Positions 52,526-62,862 of a stretch of DNA of 64,000 nucleotides are shown here, one piece after another. The stretch comes from JAZKAR01 sp040389065. Its GTDB lineage: Bacteria; Pseudomonadota; Gammaproteobacteria; Burkholderiales; Casimicrobiaceae. Each line of letters opens with the position of its first letter. The stretch's first letter is position 1. The notes below the pieces were generated by a model. The model had not been told where the DNA came from and did no database searches. It saw nothing but the letters and a program-made list of their open reading frames with translations. The translations under genes were made by a program, and so were the position numbers. The stretch spans positions 1 to 64,000 of the forward strand of contig JAZKAR010000008.1 in the NCBI GenBank assembly GCA_040389065.1. The letters are read 5' to 3'.

Positions 52526-52960
52526 CTAATAGTGCTTACTAGTAATAAGTTTTTTAAAATCTAAGAGAAAATCTTTGATGCTGCCTTGATAGTACCAAAT
52601 TAAGCCACACATAAAGTAAAGACACAAAGAAGCTGTGAAATTAGCCTCTCTCATCAGTTCTAGAGCTATAGGTTTTTTAAAATACCAATAAATCGAATAG
52701 CAACCATCGACTGAAAACCAAGTATAAAAGAGCATTAAAGGAAAGTATTTCCATTGGCGCTTAACAATAACCCTCATGCTCCAAGGTGCTGTTAAGTACG
52801 TAAAAAAAGCCATAATAAAGCTAATTGGTATATCCCAATCAGGTGCTGCATAGTAGTATGAGCCAATAATTAATAATGAAATTCCACCAGCTAATGTAAA
52901 TAGCTTCCAAGGGCGTTTATATTCGATCAGTAATTTATTAAAGGCTTCTTTCCTATCCAT
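52526..52960 (-). CDS. Small membrane protein of unknown function
   Basis: Protein of 144 residues with about four membrane segments (LFTLAGGISLLIIGSYYY; PISFIMAFFTYLTAPW; FPLMLFYTWFSVDGCYSIYWYF; FTASLCLYFMCGLIWYY). The N-terminus is basic and cytoplasmic. It is AT-rich and unlike any family I know. The gene has AAGGA upstream of the ATG. The region up to the next gene holds a half copy of the REP-like palindrome. Confidence 0.6.
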   Translation of the reverse strand: MDRKEAFNKLLIEYKRPWKLFTLAGGISLLIIGSYYYAAPDWDIPISFIMAFFTYLTAPWSMRVIVKRQWKYFPLMLFYTWFSVDGCYSIYWYFKKPIALELMREANFTASLCLYFMCGLIWYYQGSIKDFLLDFKKLITSKHY

Positions 52961-53022
52961 AGATTATGCTACGAGGGAGAAGGTTGGGGTGATAATGTTT
53001 TATTCCTTAAGGTTACTCGCGT

Positions 53023-53454
53023 CTATTGAGCTTCTTCCAACGTTTTTAGCGACAATCCACGGGCAGTAAGAACCGTATGCAGTGCCTGCATACCATGAAT
53101 GGCAGCAGGGAAGCCTGCGTAAACGGTCATTTGCATAATCACTTCTAGCAAGGCGCTAGGACTGCACCCTACATTCAATGCACCATGAATATGAATTTCT
53201 AACTCTTCAGGGGCTTTACCTAAGGCTGTTAATGCTGAAACAATCGCCAGCTCTCGCGTGGCTAAATCAAGCGCTGGGCGACTCATAATATCGCCATAGG
53301 CGTACTTAACAATATGATGCGCAAAGTCAGGCGAAATAACCTTCATACGGTCAATAAACTGTGTGCCTGTGGCTCCAAAAATAGATTGAATATACGAGTA
53401 GCCCCGTTCATAGCGGTCTTCACTACCTGCCTGATGTTCGGGGGTATTCTTCAT
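53023..53454 (-). CDS. Carboxymuconolactone decarboxylase family protein
   Basis: All-helical protein of 143 residues of the AhpD/PcaC family. PALDLATRELAIVSALTALG is the core helix, followed by HIHGALNVGCSPSALLEVIMQM (with a CxxxxxxE-like arrangement but only one Cys, so no CxxC peroxidase site). It therefore looks PcaC-like rather than AhpD-like, yet no protocatechuate genes are nearby. The overall length is standard. It sits 34 bases downstream of purL on the same strand. Confidence 0.8.
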   Translation of the reverse strand: MKNTPEHQAGSEDRYERGYSYIQSIFGATGTQFIDRMKVISPDFAHHIVKYAYGDIMSRPALDLATRELAIVSALTALGKAPEELEIHIHGALNVGCSPSALLEVIMQMTVYAGFPAAIHGMQALHTVLTARGLSLKTLEEAQ

Positions 53455-53488
53455 AAAGCTATTGTTCCTATTGTTTTAGCCATGGTTC

Positions 53489-56400
53489 CTATTTTAACCA
53501 TGCATGAGCATTTTGAAATATTTTCAACCAAGGAGACGCTTCAAACGATTGCCATTCTTGAGGTGCCCATGAAAGTTGCGACATTCTGAATACCCGCTCA
53601 GGGTGAGGCATCATTAAGGTAAAGCGCCCATCTTCTGAAGTAAAGCCATTATAGCCGCCAGAGGAACCATTAGGATTTTCAGGATAGTGTTCGGTAGGTT
53701 TAGCATGCCCATCTACATAGCGTAGCACAGCAAGCGATTGCGCTTTTTCAAACGATGGTACATCGGGCCATAATGTACGGCCTTCACCGTGCGACACCAC
53801 CACAGGCAAGCGTGAACCTTCCATTCCCTGAAAGAAAATAGAGGGCGTAGGCAGTAACTCAACCAACGATAGCCGAGCTTCAAATTGTTCAGATCTGTTG
53901 CGATGAAAGGTAGGCCAATGCGCTGCGCCAGGAATTAAATTTTTTAACTGACCCATCATCTGGCAGCCATTGCATACACCTAGCGCAAAGCTATCGTAGC
54001 GTTCAAAAAAGCGTTGAAACTGCTCACTTAATGAAGGATTAAAAAGAATGCTTTTTGCCCAGCCGCCTCCGGCGCCTAATACATCACCAAACGAAAAGCC
54101 GCCGCATGCAGCAAATCCTGTAAAGTCCTTAAGATTATGGCGTCCATCAATCAGATCACTCATATGTACATCAACCGCATCAAAGCCTGCGCGGGTAAAG
54201 GCGGCTGCCATTTCAACATGACCATTCACCCCTTGCTCACGTAAAACTGCAATGCGAGGGCGCTTAAGTTTGAGGGCAGCAGATGAGGGATATTGAGCCG
54301 ATGTTTCAGTTTGAATAGAGGCTAGATCAAAGCTTAATGAACTTGCTTTTAGCCCTTGGTCAGTCGTGTCTAATAACGTTGCAAGGGTGTCATCTGCACA
54401 ATGAGGTTCATCGCGCAGCCGCTGTATATTCGCACTTACCATTGACCAGGCTTGATGTAAATCTTCTAGCGCTTCATCTAAAACCAATGTGGTATCTTCA
54501 AACACCAACACGCGTTGATCTTCTCGTAATACAGCAACCGGGAAGGCATTGAATGCTGCTAGCGCCTTTTGTAAATACTCACGGTCTTGCTGACGAATTT
54601 GGATAACCACACCCAGCTCTTCATTAAATAATTGCTCAAGTGTGGCGCCGCGTTGCGTTTCAAGCGTAATGGTTAAACCGACTTTGCTGGCAAATGCCAT
54701 TTCACATAGTGTTGCCCAAACACCGCCATCAGAACGGTCATGATACGCTGTGATCAGATCTTGATGATTTAGTGCCTGAATGGTAGAAAAGAAGTTTTTA
54801 AACTGTTCAGGGTCATCTAAGTCAGGCGATTTATCTGCTAGTTGCTGGTACACCTGCGCTAATGCAGAACCGCCTAAACGCTGTTGGCCTAAATCAATTA
54901 ACCATAATTCAGTACCAAGCTCTAAACTCAACTCAGGCGTTAAGGTGCGCAACACATTATCTACTGGGGCAAACGCTGAAATAATGAGTGAAAGCGGCGA
55001 AACGGCTTCACGCTTTTCATCATTTTCAGTCCAGGTGGTGCGCATAGAGAGTGAATCTTTTCCTACAGGAATACTAATACCTAAGGCTGGGCAAAGCTCT
55101 TTACCAACGGCTTTAACCGTATCAAACAGAGCTGCATCTTCGGTAGCATCACCGCATGCTGCCATCCAATTAGCAGAAAGCTTTACGGTACTTAGACCAC
55201 CTCGAATAGACGTGGCGGCTAAATTAGTTAGCGCTTCACCAATTGCCATACGTCCCGATGCAGCTGGCGAAAGCAAAGCAAGCGGCGTGCGCTCGCCCAT
55301 TGTCATGGCTTCACCTTCAAGGGTGTCATACCCTAACGTTGTAACCGCCACATCGGCAACAGGCACTTGCCAAGCACCCACCATTTGATCACGATGTGTA
55401 AAACCACCCACACTGCGATCGCCAATGGTAATCAGAAAGCTTTTATCTGCAACTGCAGGAAAGCGCAGTACACGGTAGGCAGCTTCGTGTAAAAGAATGC
55501 CTTCGCGTTGTAAGGGTTTATCAGGCGCAGCTACACAATCAGATCGATTGATTGTTTTTGTCAGTTTAGGAGGCTTACCTAATAACACCGACATAGGCAT
55601 ATCAACAGGCGCATTGTTAAAGTGAGCGTCTTCTACTTTCAGTTGAAGCTCATCGGTAACCACGCCAGCGATAGCAACAGGGCAACGCTCGCGCTCGCAA
55701 AAGGCCTTAAATGTTTCCCATTGGTCAGGATGAATCGCTAACACATAACGTTCTTGCGATTCGTTACACCATATCTCTCGGGGCGACATGCCTGGTTCTT
55801 CACTGGGCAGCTCGCGTAAATTAAATATTGCGCCCTTGTCAGCACCATGAACAATTTCAGGAAATGCATTTGAAACGCCGCCAGCGCCTACATCATGAAT
55901 CGATAAAATAGGATTTTTTGCGCCTAGTTGCCAGCAGCGATCAATCACTTCCTGAGCGCGCCGTTGAATTTCTGGGTTGCTGCGTTGTACCGAATCAAAG
56001 TCTAACGACTCTTGGTTGGTTCCTGATACCAGGCTAGAGGCTGCGCCGCCGCCTAATCCAATGCGTAAGCCAGGGCCACCGATTTGTACAAGGTGCGTGC
56101 CAGCGGGTAGCGCATGCTTCGCTAAATGATCATCACGGATATTGCCGATACCACCAGCGATCATAATAGGCTTATGGTAGGCACGAATTTGCCCATTGAT
56201 GTTTAATTCAAAGGTACGGAAGTATCCACCCAAATTAGGGCGACCAAACTCATTATTAAACGAAGCCCCCCCGATGGGGCCTTCCATCATAATTTCTAGA
56301 GGTGAGGCAAGGCGAGGGGAGAGCCCACCCACTGTTTCCCAAGGCTCCATTCGGTGTTCGATGCGTAGATGAGAAACACTAAAGCCGGTAAGGCCTGCTT

Positions 56401-57394
56401 TAGGTTTTCCGCCAATACCAGTTGCACCCTCATCGCGAATCTCACCGCCTGAACCTGTAGCTGCGCCTGAGAAAGGGGCAATTGCGGTAGGGTGGTTATG
56501 GGTTTCAACCTTCATGAGAGTATGCGTTAGTTCATGGTGGTAACGATACTGCCCATCTTGATCAGGATAAAAGCGATCAATCGATGCGCCTTCCATCACG
56601 GCTGAGTTATCTGAATAGGCTATTTTTGTGTGTTGGGGGTTTTGCGCATGGGTATGCCGAATCATTGCAAAAAGAGATTCAGGCTGTTCTTTACCATCAA
56701 TTACCCAATCAGCATTAAAGATTTTGTGACGGCAATGCTCTGAGTTGGCTTGCGCAAACATCATCAGCTCTACATCCGTCGGGTCACGCTTTACTTCTGA
56801 AAAATAGCTATAGAGATAATCAATTTCATCGTCTGAAAGTGCTAAGCCTTGTTCGTTATTGGCGCGAATCAAAGCTTTCTTACCCTCTTTTTTTACAGGT
56901 ATCGTATTTAGCGGTTGAGGCGCTTGTTGTTCAAATAATGCCCAGCAAGAAGGAAGCGAATCTACAATAGATTCTGTCATTGAATCATGCAATGCTGTAG
57001 CCAGAGTTTGAAGTTGTGTTGCATCAAGCTTAGCCGAGCTTTTAACTCGATAAATAATGCCTCGTTCAACGCGGTGCACGTTCTTAAGACCGCATCGATG
57101 CGCAATATCGGTAGCCTTTGAGGCCCAGGGCGACACAGTTCCTACCCGTGGAATCACATAGAGAAGTATTTCTTCATTCACGCTTTGGGGCGTTCCTGCT
57201 GTTGCATTCAATAGCGTTTCTAATTTTTCTTTTTGAGAAGCATCAAGTGTTTCATGGCTTGCCAAGGGATAAAAATAATTGCTTTGAATACTTTCTATAC
57301 TATAGAGAAAGAGCTGCTTAAGTGCATCTAAATGCTTTTGAATACGAAAGGAGGAAAGGGCAGGCTGCGGATCTACAAAGCAAAGAAAGTGCAT
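53489..57394 (-). CDS. purL: Phosphoribosylformylglycinamidine synthase (FGAR amidotransferase)
   Basis: Large single-chain purine biosynthesis enzyme of 1301 residues, converting FGAR and glutamine to FGAM with ATP. Domain order: N-terminal PurS-like region (1-140), linker, two AIRS-like catalytic halves (MMFAQANSEHCRHKIFNA; KVETHNHPTAIAPFSGAATG; VPVGKDSLSMR) and a C-terminal glutaminase domain with nucleophile Cys in ALGVCNGCQMMGQL and a His/Glu dyad in MPHPERVFR. The length matches the gamma/betaproteobacterial long form. It is divergent from the MarR/efflux operon. Confidence 0.97.
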   Translation of the reverse strand: MHFLCFVDPQPALSSFRIQKHLDALKQLFLYSIESIQSNYFYPLASHETLDASQKEKLETLLNATAGTPQSVNEEILLYVIPRVGTVSPWASKATDIAHRCGLKNVHRVERGIIYRVKSSAKLDATQLQTLATALHDSMTESIVDSLPSCWALFEQQAPQPLNTIPVKKEGKKALIRANNEQGLALSDDEIDYLYSYFSEVKRDPTDVELMMFAQANSEHCRHKIFNADWVIDGKEQPESLFAMIRHTHAQNPQHTKIAYSDNSAVMEGASIDRFYPDQDGQYRYHHELTHTLMKVETHNHPTAIAPFSGAATGSGGEIRDEGATGIGGKPKAGLTGFSVSHLRIEHRMEPWETVGGLSPRLASPLEIMMEGPIGGASFNNEFGRPNLGGYFRTFELNINGQIRAYHKPIMIAGGIGNIRDDHLAKHALPAGTHLVQIGGPGLRIGLGGGAASSLVSGTNQESLDFDSVQRSNPEIQRRAQEVIDRCWQLGAKNPILSIHDVGAGGVSNAFPEIVHGADKGAIFNLRELPSEEPGMSPREIWCNESQERYVLAIHPDQWETFKAFCERERCPVAIAGVVTDELQLKVEDAHFNNAPVDMPMSVLLGKPPKLTKTINRSDCVAAPDKPLQREGILLHEAAYRVLRFPAVADKSFLITIGDRSVGGFTHRDQMVGAWQVPVADVAVTTLGYDTLEGEAMTMGERTPLALLSPAASGRMAIGEALTNLAATSIRGGLSTVKLSANWMAACGDATEDAALFDTVKAVGKELCPALGISIPVGKDSLSMRTTWTENDEKREAVSPLSLIISAFAPVDNVLRTLTPELSLELGTELWLIDLGQQRLGGSALAQVYQQLADKSPDLDDPEQFKNFFSTIQALNHQDLITAYHDRSDGGVWATLCEMAFASKVGLTITLETQRGATLEQLFNEELGVVIQIRQQDREYLQKALAAFNAFPVAVLREDQRVLVFEDTTLVLDEALEDLHQAWSMVSANIQRLRDEPHCADDTLATLLDTTDQGLKASSLSFDLASIQTETSAQYPSSAALKLKRPRIAVLREQGVNGHVEMAAAFTRAGFDAVDVHMSDLIDGRHNLKDFTGFAACGGFSFGDVLGAGGGWAKSILFNPSLSEQFQRFFERYDSFALGVCNGCQMMGQLKNLIPGAAHWPTFHRNRSEQFEARLSLVELLPTPSIFFQGMEGSRLPVVVSHGEGRTLWPDVPSFEKAQSLAVLRYVDGHAKPTEHYPENPNGSSGGYNGFTSEDGRFTLMMPHPERVFRMSQLSWAPQEWQSFEASPWLKIFQNAHAWLK

Positions 57395-57585
57395 GAAACC
57401 ACCATGAAGTGAATGAGACGATTGGACATCTTATTAAGCGCGGGTTGAATAACCAAACAAAATTATCTACGCTAACGTGTACGAGTAATAAGTTCCGTTT
57501 GAAAGATGTTAGTCATTTTACCTTGATTCGGTCGCATGGGCATATTTTAGTATAGGAAAGGTGTTGGAAAAATGTACTGACAAAC

Positions 57586-57613
57586 TTGACAATTTAATTA
57601 AAAAATGTATTAT
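57586..57613 (+). promoter_or_regulatory. Sigma-70 promoter of the MarR-emr operon
   Basis: TTGACA at 57586-57591, 16 bases, and TATTAT at 57608-57613. The ATG at 57645 lies about 30 bases downstream. The AT-rich dyad-like stretch AATAAATTGATAGTAAT between -10 and the start is where the repressor could bind its own promoter. Confidence 0.6.
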
Positions 57614-57644
57614 TAATAAATTGATAGTAATGCTAGGGAATTTT

Positions 57645-58127
57645 ATGCTGCCGATCAACCAAATTGATAGTGTTTGCCAGCGCGTTCCTGAAGAAAATCG
57701 ATCAGACGTACTGCTTAAGCACCTTCTGAAACATATTGATACACGTATGGGCAGTTTGTTAAAAGAAGCACTACGCGAGCATGACTTAAATCATGTGAGC
57801 TTTACAGCGCTTTTGATGCTATATAACGCACAGGCTGATAGCATTAATCCCTCTGTATTAAGTGCTGCAACAGGCGAATCACGGGCAAATGTTACGCGTA
57901 TATGCGATGAGCTTCTTAAAAAAGGGTTATTGACACGAGCGCCGAGTCAAGAAGATCGTCGGCGTATTGATTTAAAGCTGGCACCAGCCGGAGAGGCTGA
58001 AATAGAGCGGTTACTGCCTTTAATGCGTATAAAGCTTTCGGTACTCTTTAGTTGTTTTGATAACCAAGAAAAGAAAGAACTAGAGACCTTACTCAAACGA
58101 TTGTTAACGCACCTATGTAAGTACTAG
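57645..58127 (+). CDS. MarR-family regulator (MprA/EmrR-like) of the efflux operon
   Basis: Winged-helix regulator of 160 residues. The recognition helix is in LSAATGESRANVTRICDELLKKGLLTRAPS and the wing is SQEDRRRIDLKLAPAG. The start is 57645 because AGGGA sits 7 bases before it and the promoter lies between it and the upstream in-frame ATG at 57561. It is the first gene of a likely four-gene operon with an outer-membrane channel, an EmrA adaptor and an EmrB transporter. EmrR-type repressors release DNA when bound to hydrophobic drugs. Confidence 0.88.
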   Translation: MLPINQIDSVCQRVPEENRSDVLLKHLLKHIDTRMGSLLKEALREHDLNHVSFTALLMLYNAQADSINPSVLSAATGESRANVTRICDELLKKGLLTRAPSQEDRRRIDLKLAPAGEAEIERLLPLMRIKLSVLFSCFDNQEKKELETLLKRLLTHLCKY

Positions 58128-58303
58128 CATTTGTAACTATTAGCAATTACATACATTATCAATATGGGCTATCGTAGCTGTTTCTATTCAGCCCTTTAGA
58201 CTATTAAAGCTAGTTTTAAAATATAGCTAAAAAGATCAGCTAAAAAGAAGACTACCATTAACCAAGCCGCTGAAGGTTCTTTTTACAGGCAGGTAATTGA
58301 AAA

Positions 58304-59800
58304 ATGAACTATACATTTGTAAATCATATCCCTAAGCCATTTATGCTAGGAGCAATTGCGCTTATTTTAAGTAGCTGTGCGGCTATCCCTCCCGAGACAG
58401 CTCATTCATCAATGCAGTCGGCAGAGCGTTACGCTAGCGCTGATCCTGCCTTAACATTGAGTCGTGCCAACTGGCCACAACTTAACTGGTGGGAGTCTTA
58501 TAACGACCCACAGCTCAATCAGCTTATGCATCAGGCCGTTTTAGGTACGCCTACCTTAGAAATAGCTGGACTGCGGCTACAACAAGCTCAGTTAGCTGCA
58601 AATCAGGTGTTTGCCAACAGCGGCGCCAACATTAGCGCGAATGGCACTATCAGCCGTGAGCTAGAAAGCGCAAATAGTATTTATCCTCCGCCGTATGCGG
58701 GAAGCTGGCTAACTAACAGTCGCATTGCCCTTGATTTTAAATATGAATTTGATTGGTGGGGTAAGCAGCGTGCGCAATTAAAAGCAGCATTAGGAGAAGC
58801 ACAGGCAGTTAAGGCTGAACAGGCAAGCGCATATCTAATATTGACCACATCCATTGCACAGAGCTATTTCAATTATCAAACAGCGCTAGCGCGTTTGAGC
58901 TTAGCTCAAAAAAATATTAATGATGTCATGCGATTACTAACATTAAACCAATTACGACAACAACACGGTTTAGATGCGATCACGCCACAATATCAAACCC
59001 AAGGCAGCTTAGCCTTGGCACAACGTAATAAAGCAATGATTGAAACCTCACGATTGCTCGCAAAATCTCAATTACAGGCTTTATTAGGAATACCAGCACA
59101 AGAGATGACGGCATTAACAGCAGTCGCTTTGCCAAAGGATAAAGCTGTGCTCCCCGAACATTTAGGTTTAGATTTGGTGGCGCATCGGCCTGATTTACAG
59201 GCAGCAAGATGGAGGGTAGAAGCAGCATTCCAACATGTGGAAGCTGCTAAAGCAGAGTTTTATCCGGATATAAATTTAACAGCGTTTTTAGGTTTAACAA
59301 GCGTATCGCTTGAACAGCTGTTAAGGGCGGGTAGCCAAACTAAAGGGATCGCTCCTGCTATTCATTTACCTATTTTTGATAGCGGACGATTAAAGGCTCA
59401 ATTAGGAATACGTCGAGCAGAAGCCGAGTATGCCATTGCAAGCTATAACAAAACGTTAACAGATGCAGTCAAAGACGTGACTGATCAGGCATTAATACTG
59501 CAAGGGCTTTTACAGCAACAACAGTCCATGAGTCAATCACTAGCATCTGCGCGCAGTTTGCACCATACCGCAGATATTCAAAGCAAGCAGGGGCTAGTAG
59601 ATGGTTTTGGTGTATTACAGGCAAAAATAAATGTAAATACACAAGAAGATAACAATATTCTCCTTGCTAATCAGCGATTAACAACACAAGTTAACTTGAT
59701 TCGCGCCCTAGGAGGCGGTTATTTAGAACGTTTAGAGCAGAGTTTAGGAAATATTGGGAAAAGTCATACACTTCAGGAGCACCATCATGACTCAAATTAA
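58304..59800 (+). CDS. Outer-membrane efflux lipoprotein (NodT/OprM-TolC family)
   Basis: Channel subunit of a tripartite efflux pump, 498 residues. A lipobox in ALILSSCAAIPPE (Cys about residue 25) anchors it by lipidation. Two repeats of the OEP fold follow, with LNWWESYNDPQLNQLMHQAV at the start, KYEFDWWGKQRAQLKAALGEAQA and, at the repeat, LDLVAHRPDLQAARWRVEAA and AEFYPDINLTAFLGL. This RPDxxxAExxxAA-like repeat is diagnostic. Its 3' end overlaps the emrA start by 14 bases, implying coupled translation. Confidence 0.9.
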   Translation: MNYTFVNHIPKPFMLGAIALILSSCAAIPPETAHSSMQSAERYASADPALTLSRANWPQLNWWESYNDPQLNQLMHQAVLGTPTLEIAGLRLQQAQLAANQVFANSGANISANGTISRELESANSIYPPPYAGSWLTNSRIALDFKYEFDWWGKQRAQLKAALGEAQAVKAEQASAYLILTTSIAQSYFNYQTALARLSLAQKNINDVMRLLTLNQLRQQHGLDAITPQYQTQGSLALAQRNKAMIETSRLLAKSQLQALLGIPAQEMTALTAVALPKDKAVLPEHLGLDLVAHRPDLQAARWRVEAAFQHVEAAKAEFYPDINLTAFLGLTSVSLEQLLRAGSQTKGIAPAIHLPIFDSGRLKAQLGIRRAEAEYAIASYNKTLTDAVKDVTDQALILQGLLQQQQSMSQSLASARSLHHTADIQSKQGLVDGFGVLQAKINVNTQEDNNILLANQRLTTQVNLIRALGGGYLERLEQSLGNIGKSHTLQEHHHDSN

Positions 59801-61025
59801 CGACAGTAAAGAAAGCGCAGTAGTAGAAAAAGAACCTTCCTCAACAAGCACGAAGAGCAGTAAACGGAAGGTTTTATTGTTAGCGTTTTTGTTGCTGTCT
59901 ATAGGGGCAGGGGGGGCTTATGCGCTTTATTATCACAACGTGCTTTCGCAACGTGAGGAAACAGATAATGCGTATATAGGCGGAAATTTAGTTACCTTAA
60001 CACCGCAAGTGAATGGAATTGTAACGGATATTTCAGCCGATGAAACGCAATTAGTCTCAGCAGGCCAGGCGGTGATCAAGCTTGACCCTGCCGATGCCAT
60101 GCTTGCCTTTAAACAAGCAGAAGCAGAGTTAGGTGAAACGGTACGCCTTGTTAAACAGCAATTTGCCAATACAGATCAATATAAGGCAATTATTGCACAG
60201 CGCCGCATTGATCTAGCACGCGCTCAAACCGATTATGCACGGCGTGCGCCTCTATTGAAAGAGAAGGCTGTTTCGGTAGAAGAGGTAGAACATGGAAAAC
60301 AAGCGATTGCTAACGCGCAAGCTGCCCTCACTATAGCTGCAAAGCAGTTAACCGCTGCAGAGTCGGGCATTGAAGGGGTAAAAATCACTGAGCATCCCAG
60401 TGTTTTAAAAGCGCGTGCTAAATTTGAACAGGCGTATCTGGCTGTAAAGCGCAATACGATTCAAGCGCCTGTAACAGGCTATGTAGCAAAACGATCTGTA
60501 CAAATAGGGCAGCGCATTGCAGCAGGAACGGCTCTAATGTCTATCATTCCTTTAGATGCCTTATGGATAGATGCAAATTTTAAAGAGCCTGAACTACGCA
60601 ATATTCGTATTGGTCAGCCCGCCAACATTACCACCGACTTATACGGCGATGATGTTATTTTTCATGGAAGAGTCATCGGTTTAGCAGCAGGAACAGGTGC
60701 AGCTTTTTCGCTATTGCCAGCTCAAAATGCAACCGGTAACTGGATTAAAGTGGTTCAGCGTATTCCTGTTCGTATTCAGCTAGAACCCGCTGAGCTAAAA
60801 GAGCATCCGCTTCGTGTTGGTCTTTCAGCAACTGCTACTGTAGATACCCACAACCGGCAGGGAGCTGTATTGGCAACGCTGCCTCAGAAAGCCTCTCAGT
60901 ATTCAACCCATGTATTTGAAGAACCACTCAATGATGCCAGTGCCTTGGCAGAGGCAACTATTTCTAAACATGCAGGCCGTGCTGGCTTTAAACCAACCTT
61001 ACCTTTAAATACTAGTGTGCAGTAA
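59787..61025 (+). CDS. emrA: EmrA-like membrane fusion protein (HlyD family)
   Basis: Periplasmic adaptor of 412 residues connecting the inner-membrane transporter to the channel. One membrane anchor (VLLLAFLLLSIGAGGAYALYY, about 28-48) is followed by the HlyD/biotinyl-lipoyl motif TDNAYIGGNLVTLTPQVNGIV, two coiled-coil helices, and NTIQAPVTGYVAKRSVQIGQRI. The start ATG at 59787 has AGGAGCACCATC upstream; the frame from 59754 is not needed. Function follows from gene order: regulator, channel, adaptor, transporter. Confidence 0.92.
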   Translation: MTQINDSKESAVVEKEPSSTSTKSSKRKVLLLAFLLLSIGAGGAYALYYHNVLSQREETDNAYIGGNLVTLTPQVNGIVTDISADETQLVSAGQAVIKLDPADAMLAFKQAEAELGETVRLVKQQFANTDQYKAIIAQRRIDLARAQTDYARRAPLLKEKAVSVEEVEHGKQAIANAQAALTIAAKQLTAAESGIEGVKITEHPSVLKARAKFEQAYLAVKRNTIQAPVTGYVAKRSVQIGQRIAAGTALMSIIPLDALWIDANFKEPELRNIRIGQPANITTDLYGDDVIFHGRVIGLAAGTGAAFSLLPAQNATGNWIKVVQRIPVRIQLEPAELKEHPLRVGLSATATVDTHNRQGAVLATLPQKASQYSTHVFEEPLNDASALAEATISKHAGRAGFKPTLPLNTSVQ

Positions 61026-61200
61026 CGTGTAGTAAAAAAAACAAGGTAAATAGGTAAGTAGTAGGGTGGTCATTAGCTTTGCTTTTACTTGAATACACGC
61101 CAACACACGTTAACAAATACTTATTCTTATTAAAGCTTAAGGTTAGGGATGTCACAACTACCCAAATTTTAAGTCTTAAAATTTACGATTGGAGGAAATG

Positions 61201-62766
61201 ATGGCTACATCTTCCGAAACAGCGCCTGCCGCTTTACCAGCGCTGCCTCCCATACGAGGCATGCAGCTTGTATTTCTTACCTTGGCGGTTGCTTTTGCAA
61301 CATTTATGGAGGTGCTCGACACTACCATTGTGAATGTGTCGGTACCGAGTATTGCAGGCAATTTAGGCGTAAGTTCAAATCAGGGTACGTGGGCAATTAG
61401 CTCATACTCGGTTGCGGCTGCTATAGCTGTTCCTCTAACAGGGTGGCTAGCCCGAAGATTTGGGGAAGTAAGATTATTTGTTGCTTCTGTAGCTCTTTTC
61501 ACTATCATGTCAATGCTATGCGGGGTAGCAACAAGCTTACCCATGCTTGTTTTTTTTCGTTTAATGCAAGGCTTAGTTTCTGGGCCTATGGTACCTTTAT
61601 CGCAAACCTTGCTATTAGCCAATTATCCACCTGAAAAGAAAGGATTAGCCTTAGCATTATGGGCGATGACAGTGATTGTAGCGCCTATTTTTGGTCCCTT
61701 ATTAGGCGGGTATATTACTGATCATTTTTCATGGTCATGGATTTTTTATATTAATGCGCCTGTCGGTATTGTTTCAGCAATTGTTGCCTGGTCATTACTG
61801 AATAAACGAGAAACACCAACGGCTAAAGCGCCTATAGATGTTGTAGGGTTAATTTTATTAATTGTGGGCGTAGGAAGTCTTCAATTAATGCTCGATAATG
61901 GCAATGATTTAGATTGGTTTAGTTCATCTTTTATTATTATGTTAAGTGTGATTGCCGTTCTTACACTCATTCCTTTCGTTATTTGGGAGTTAACCGATGA
62001 GCATCCTATTGTTGATTTAAGTTTGTTTAAAAGCACAAATTTTAGAGTAGGGGTCTTAACATTATCGCTAGGCGTTTTTTGTTTTTTTGGAAGCACGGTG
62101 CTATTCCCATTATGGCTACAAACCACTATGGGCTATACAGCGAGTTGGGCAGGGTTAGCGACTGCGCCAGTAGGTTTTTTAGCCTTTATTTTATCGCCCA
62201 TTGTAGGGCGTAATATTCAACGCTTAGATTTACGTTTAGTGTCATCGTTTGCGTTTATTGTATTCGGCATCACCATGTGGTGGTATGCCTCGTTTAATTT
62301 AGAAACTAATTTTGGGCATATTTTTGTAGCGCGCCTTTTTCAAGGGATTGGCATTGCCTGTTTTTTTGTTCCTGTGAATCAAATTGTATTATCAGGATTA
62401 CCGCCTAGCCGTATGGCTGCTGCATCAGGGTTATCCAATTTTTTTAGAACCTTATCAGGCGGTTTTGCAACAGCAATTAGCGTAACAGTATGGGATCACC
62501 GGGCTAGTTTTCATCATGCCCGTTTAACAGAGTATATCAATGCGTTTAATCCTGCTTCAATCGAGTATATGAATCGTTTGCAATCATTAGGTTTAAATTC
62601 ACAAATGGCTTTAGGAAGAATAAACACACTGATTAGCCAGCAAAGTGCAATGTTAGCGACTAAAGAGTTGTTTTGGGCCGTAGGTATTATCTTTTTTCTG
62701 TTAGTAATTGTTGTATGGTTTGCTAAGCCGCCTTTTGGTTCTAAAGGCAGTACAGGAGGACACTAA
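61201..62766 (+). CDS. emrB: EmrB-like drug:proton antiporter (MFS, DHA2 family)
   Basis: Inner-membrane multidrug transporter of 521 residues with 14 predicted helices. Helix 1 carries FATFMEVLDTTIVNVSVPSIAG, the DHA2 hallmark with the acidic residue of motif D1, and motif A/C elements are seen in LTGWLARRFGEVRLF and GPMVPLSQTLLL. The start ATG at 61201 has GGAGG five bases upstream; a TTG in frame at 61189 overlaps the ribosome site. 163 bases separate it from emrA, so an extra promoter is possible. Substrates are probably hydrophobic toxins; specificity cannot be read. Confidence 0.92.
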   Translation: MATSSETAPAALPALPPIRGMQLVFLTLAVAFATFMEVLDTTIVNVSVPSIAGNLGVSSNQGTWAISSYSVAAAIAVPLTGWLARRFGEVRLFVASVALFTIMSMLCGVATSLPMLVFFRLMQGLVSGPMVPLSQTLLLANYPPEKKGLALALWAMTVIVAPIFGPLLGGYITDHFSWSWIFYINAPVGIVSAIVAWSLLNKRETPTAKAPIDVVGLILLIVGVGSLQLMLDNGNDLDWFSSSFIIMLSVIAVLTLIPFVIWELTDEHPIVDLSLFKSTNFRVGVLTLSLGVFCFFGSTVLFPLWLQTTMGYTASWAGLATAPVGFLAFILSPIVGRNIQRLDLRLVSSFAFIVFGITMWWYASFNLETNFGHIFVARLFQGIGIACFFVPVNQIVLSGLPPSRMAAASGLSNFFRTLSGGFATAISVTVWDHRASFHHARLTEYINAFNPASIEYMNRLQSLGLNSQMALGRINTLISQQSAMLATKELFWAVGIIFFLLVIVVWFAKPPFGSKGSTGGH

Positions 62767-62862
62767 ACTAAGGCTGTTACTCTCATCACTCAAGGCTCCA
62801 TCTATACCCTAAATAGATGATAAATTGCTCTATTGCTAAGATGTTAATTTTGAGAAATAACG

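Noticed and set aside
54780..55388. 202-codon frame opposite purL
   Set aside because: Long only because purL lacks stops in that phase; the reading lies entirely inside a highly conserved enzyme.
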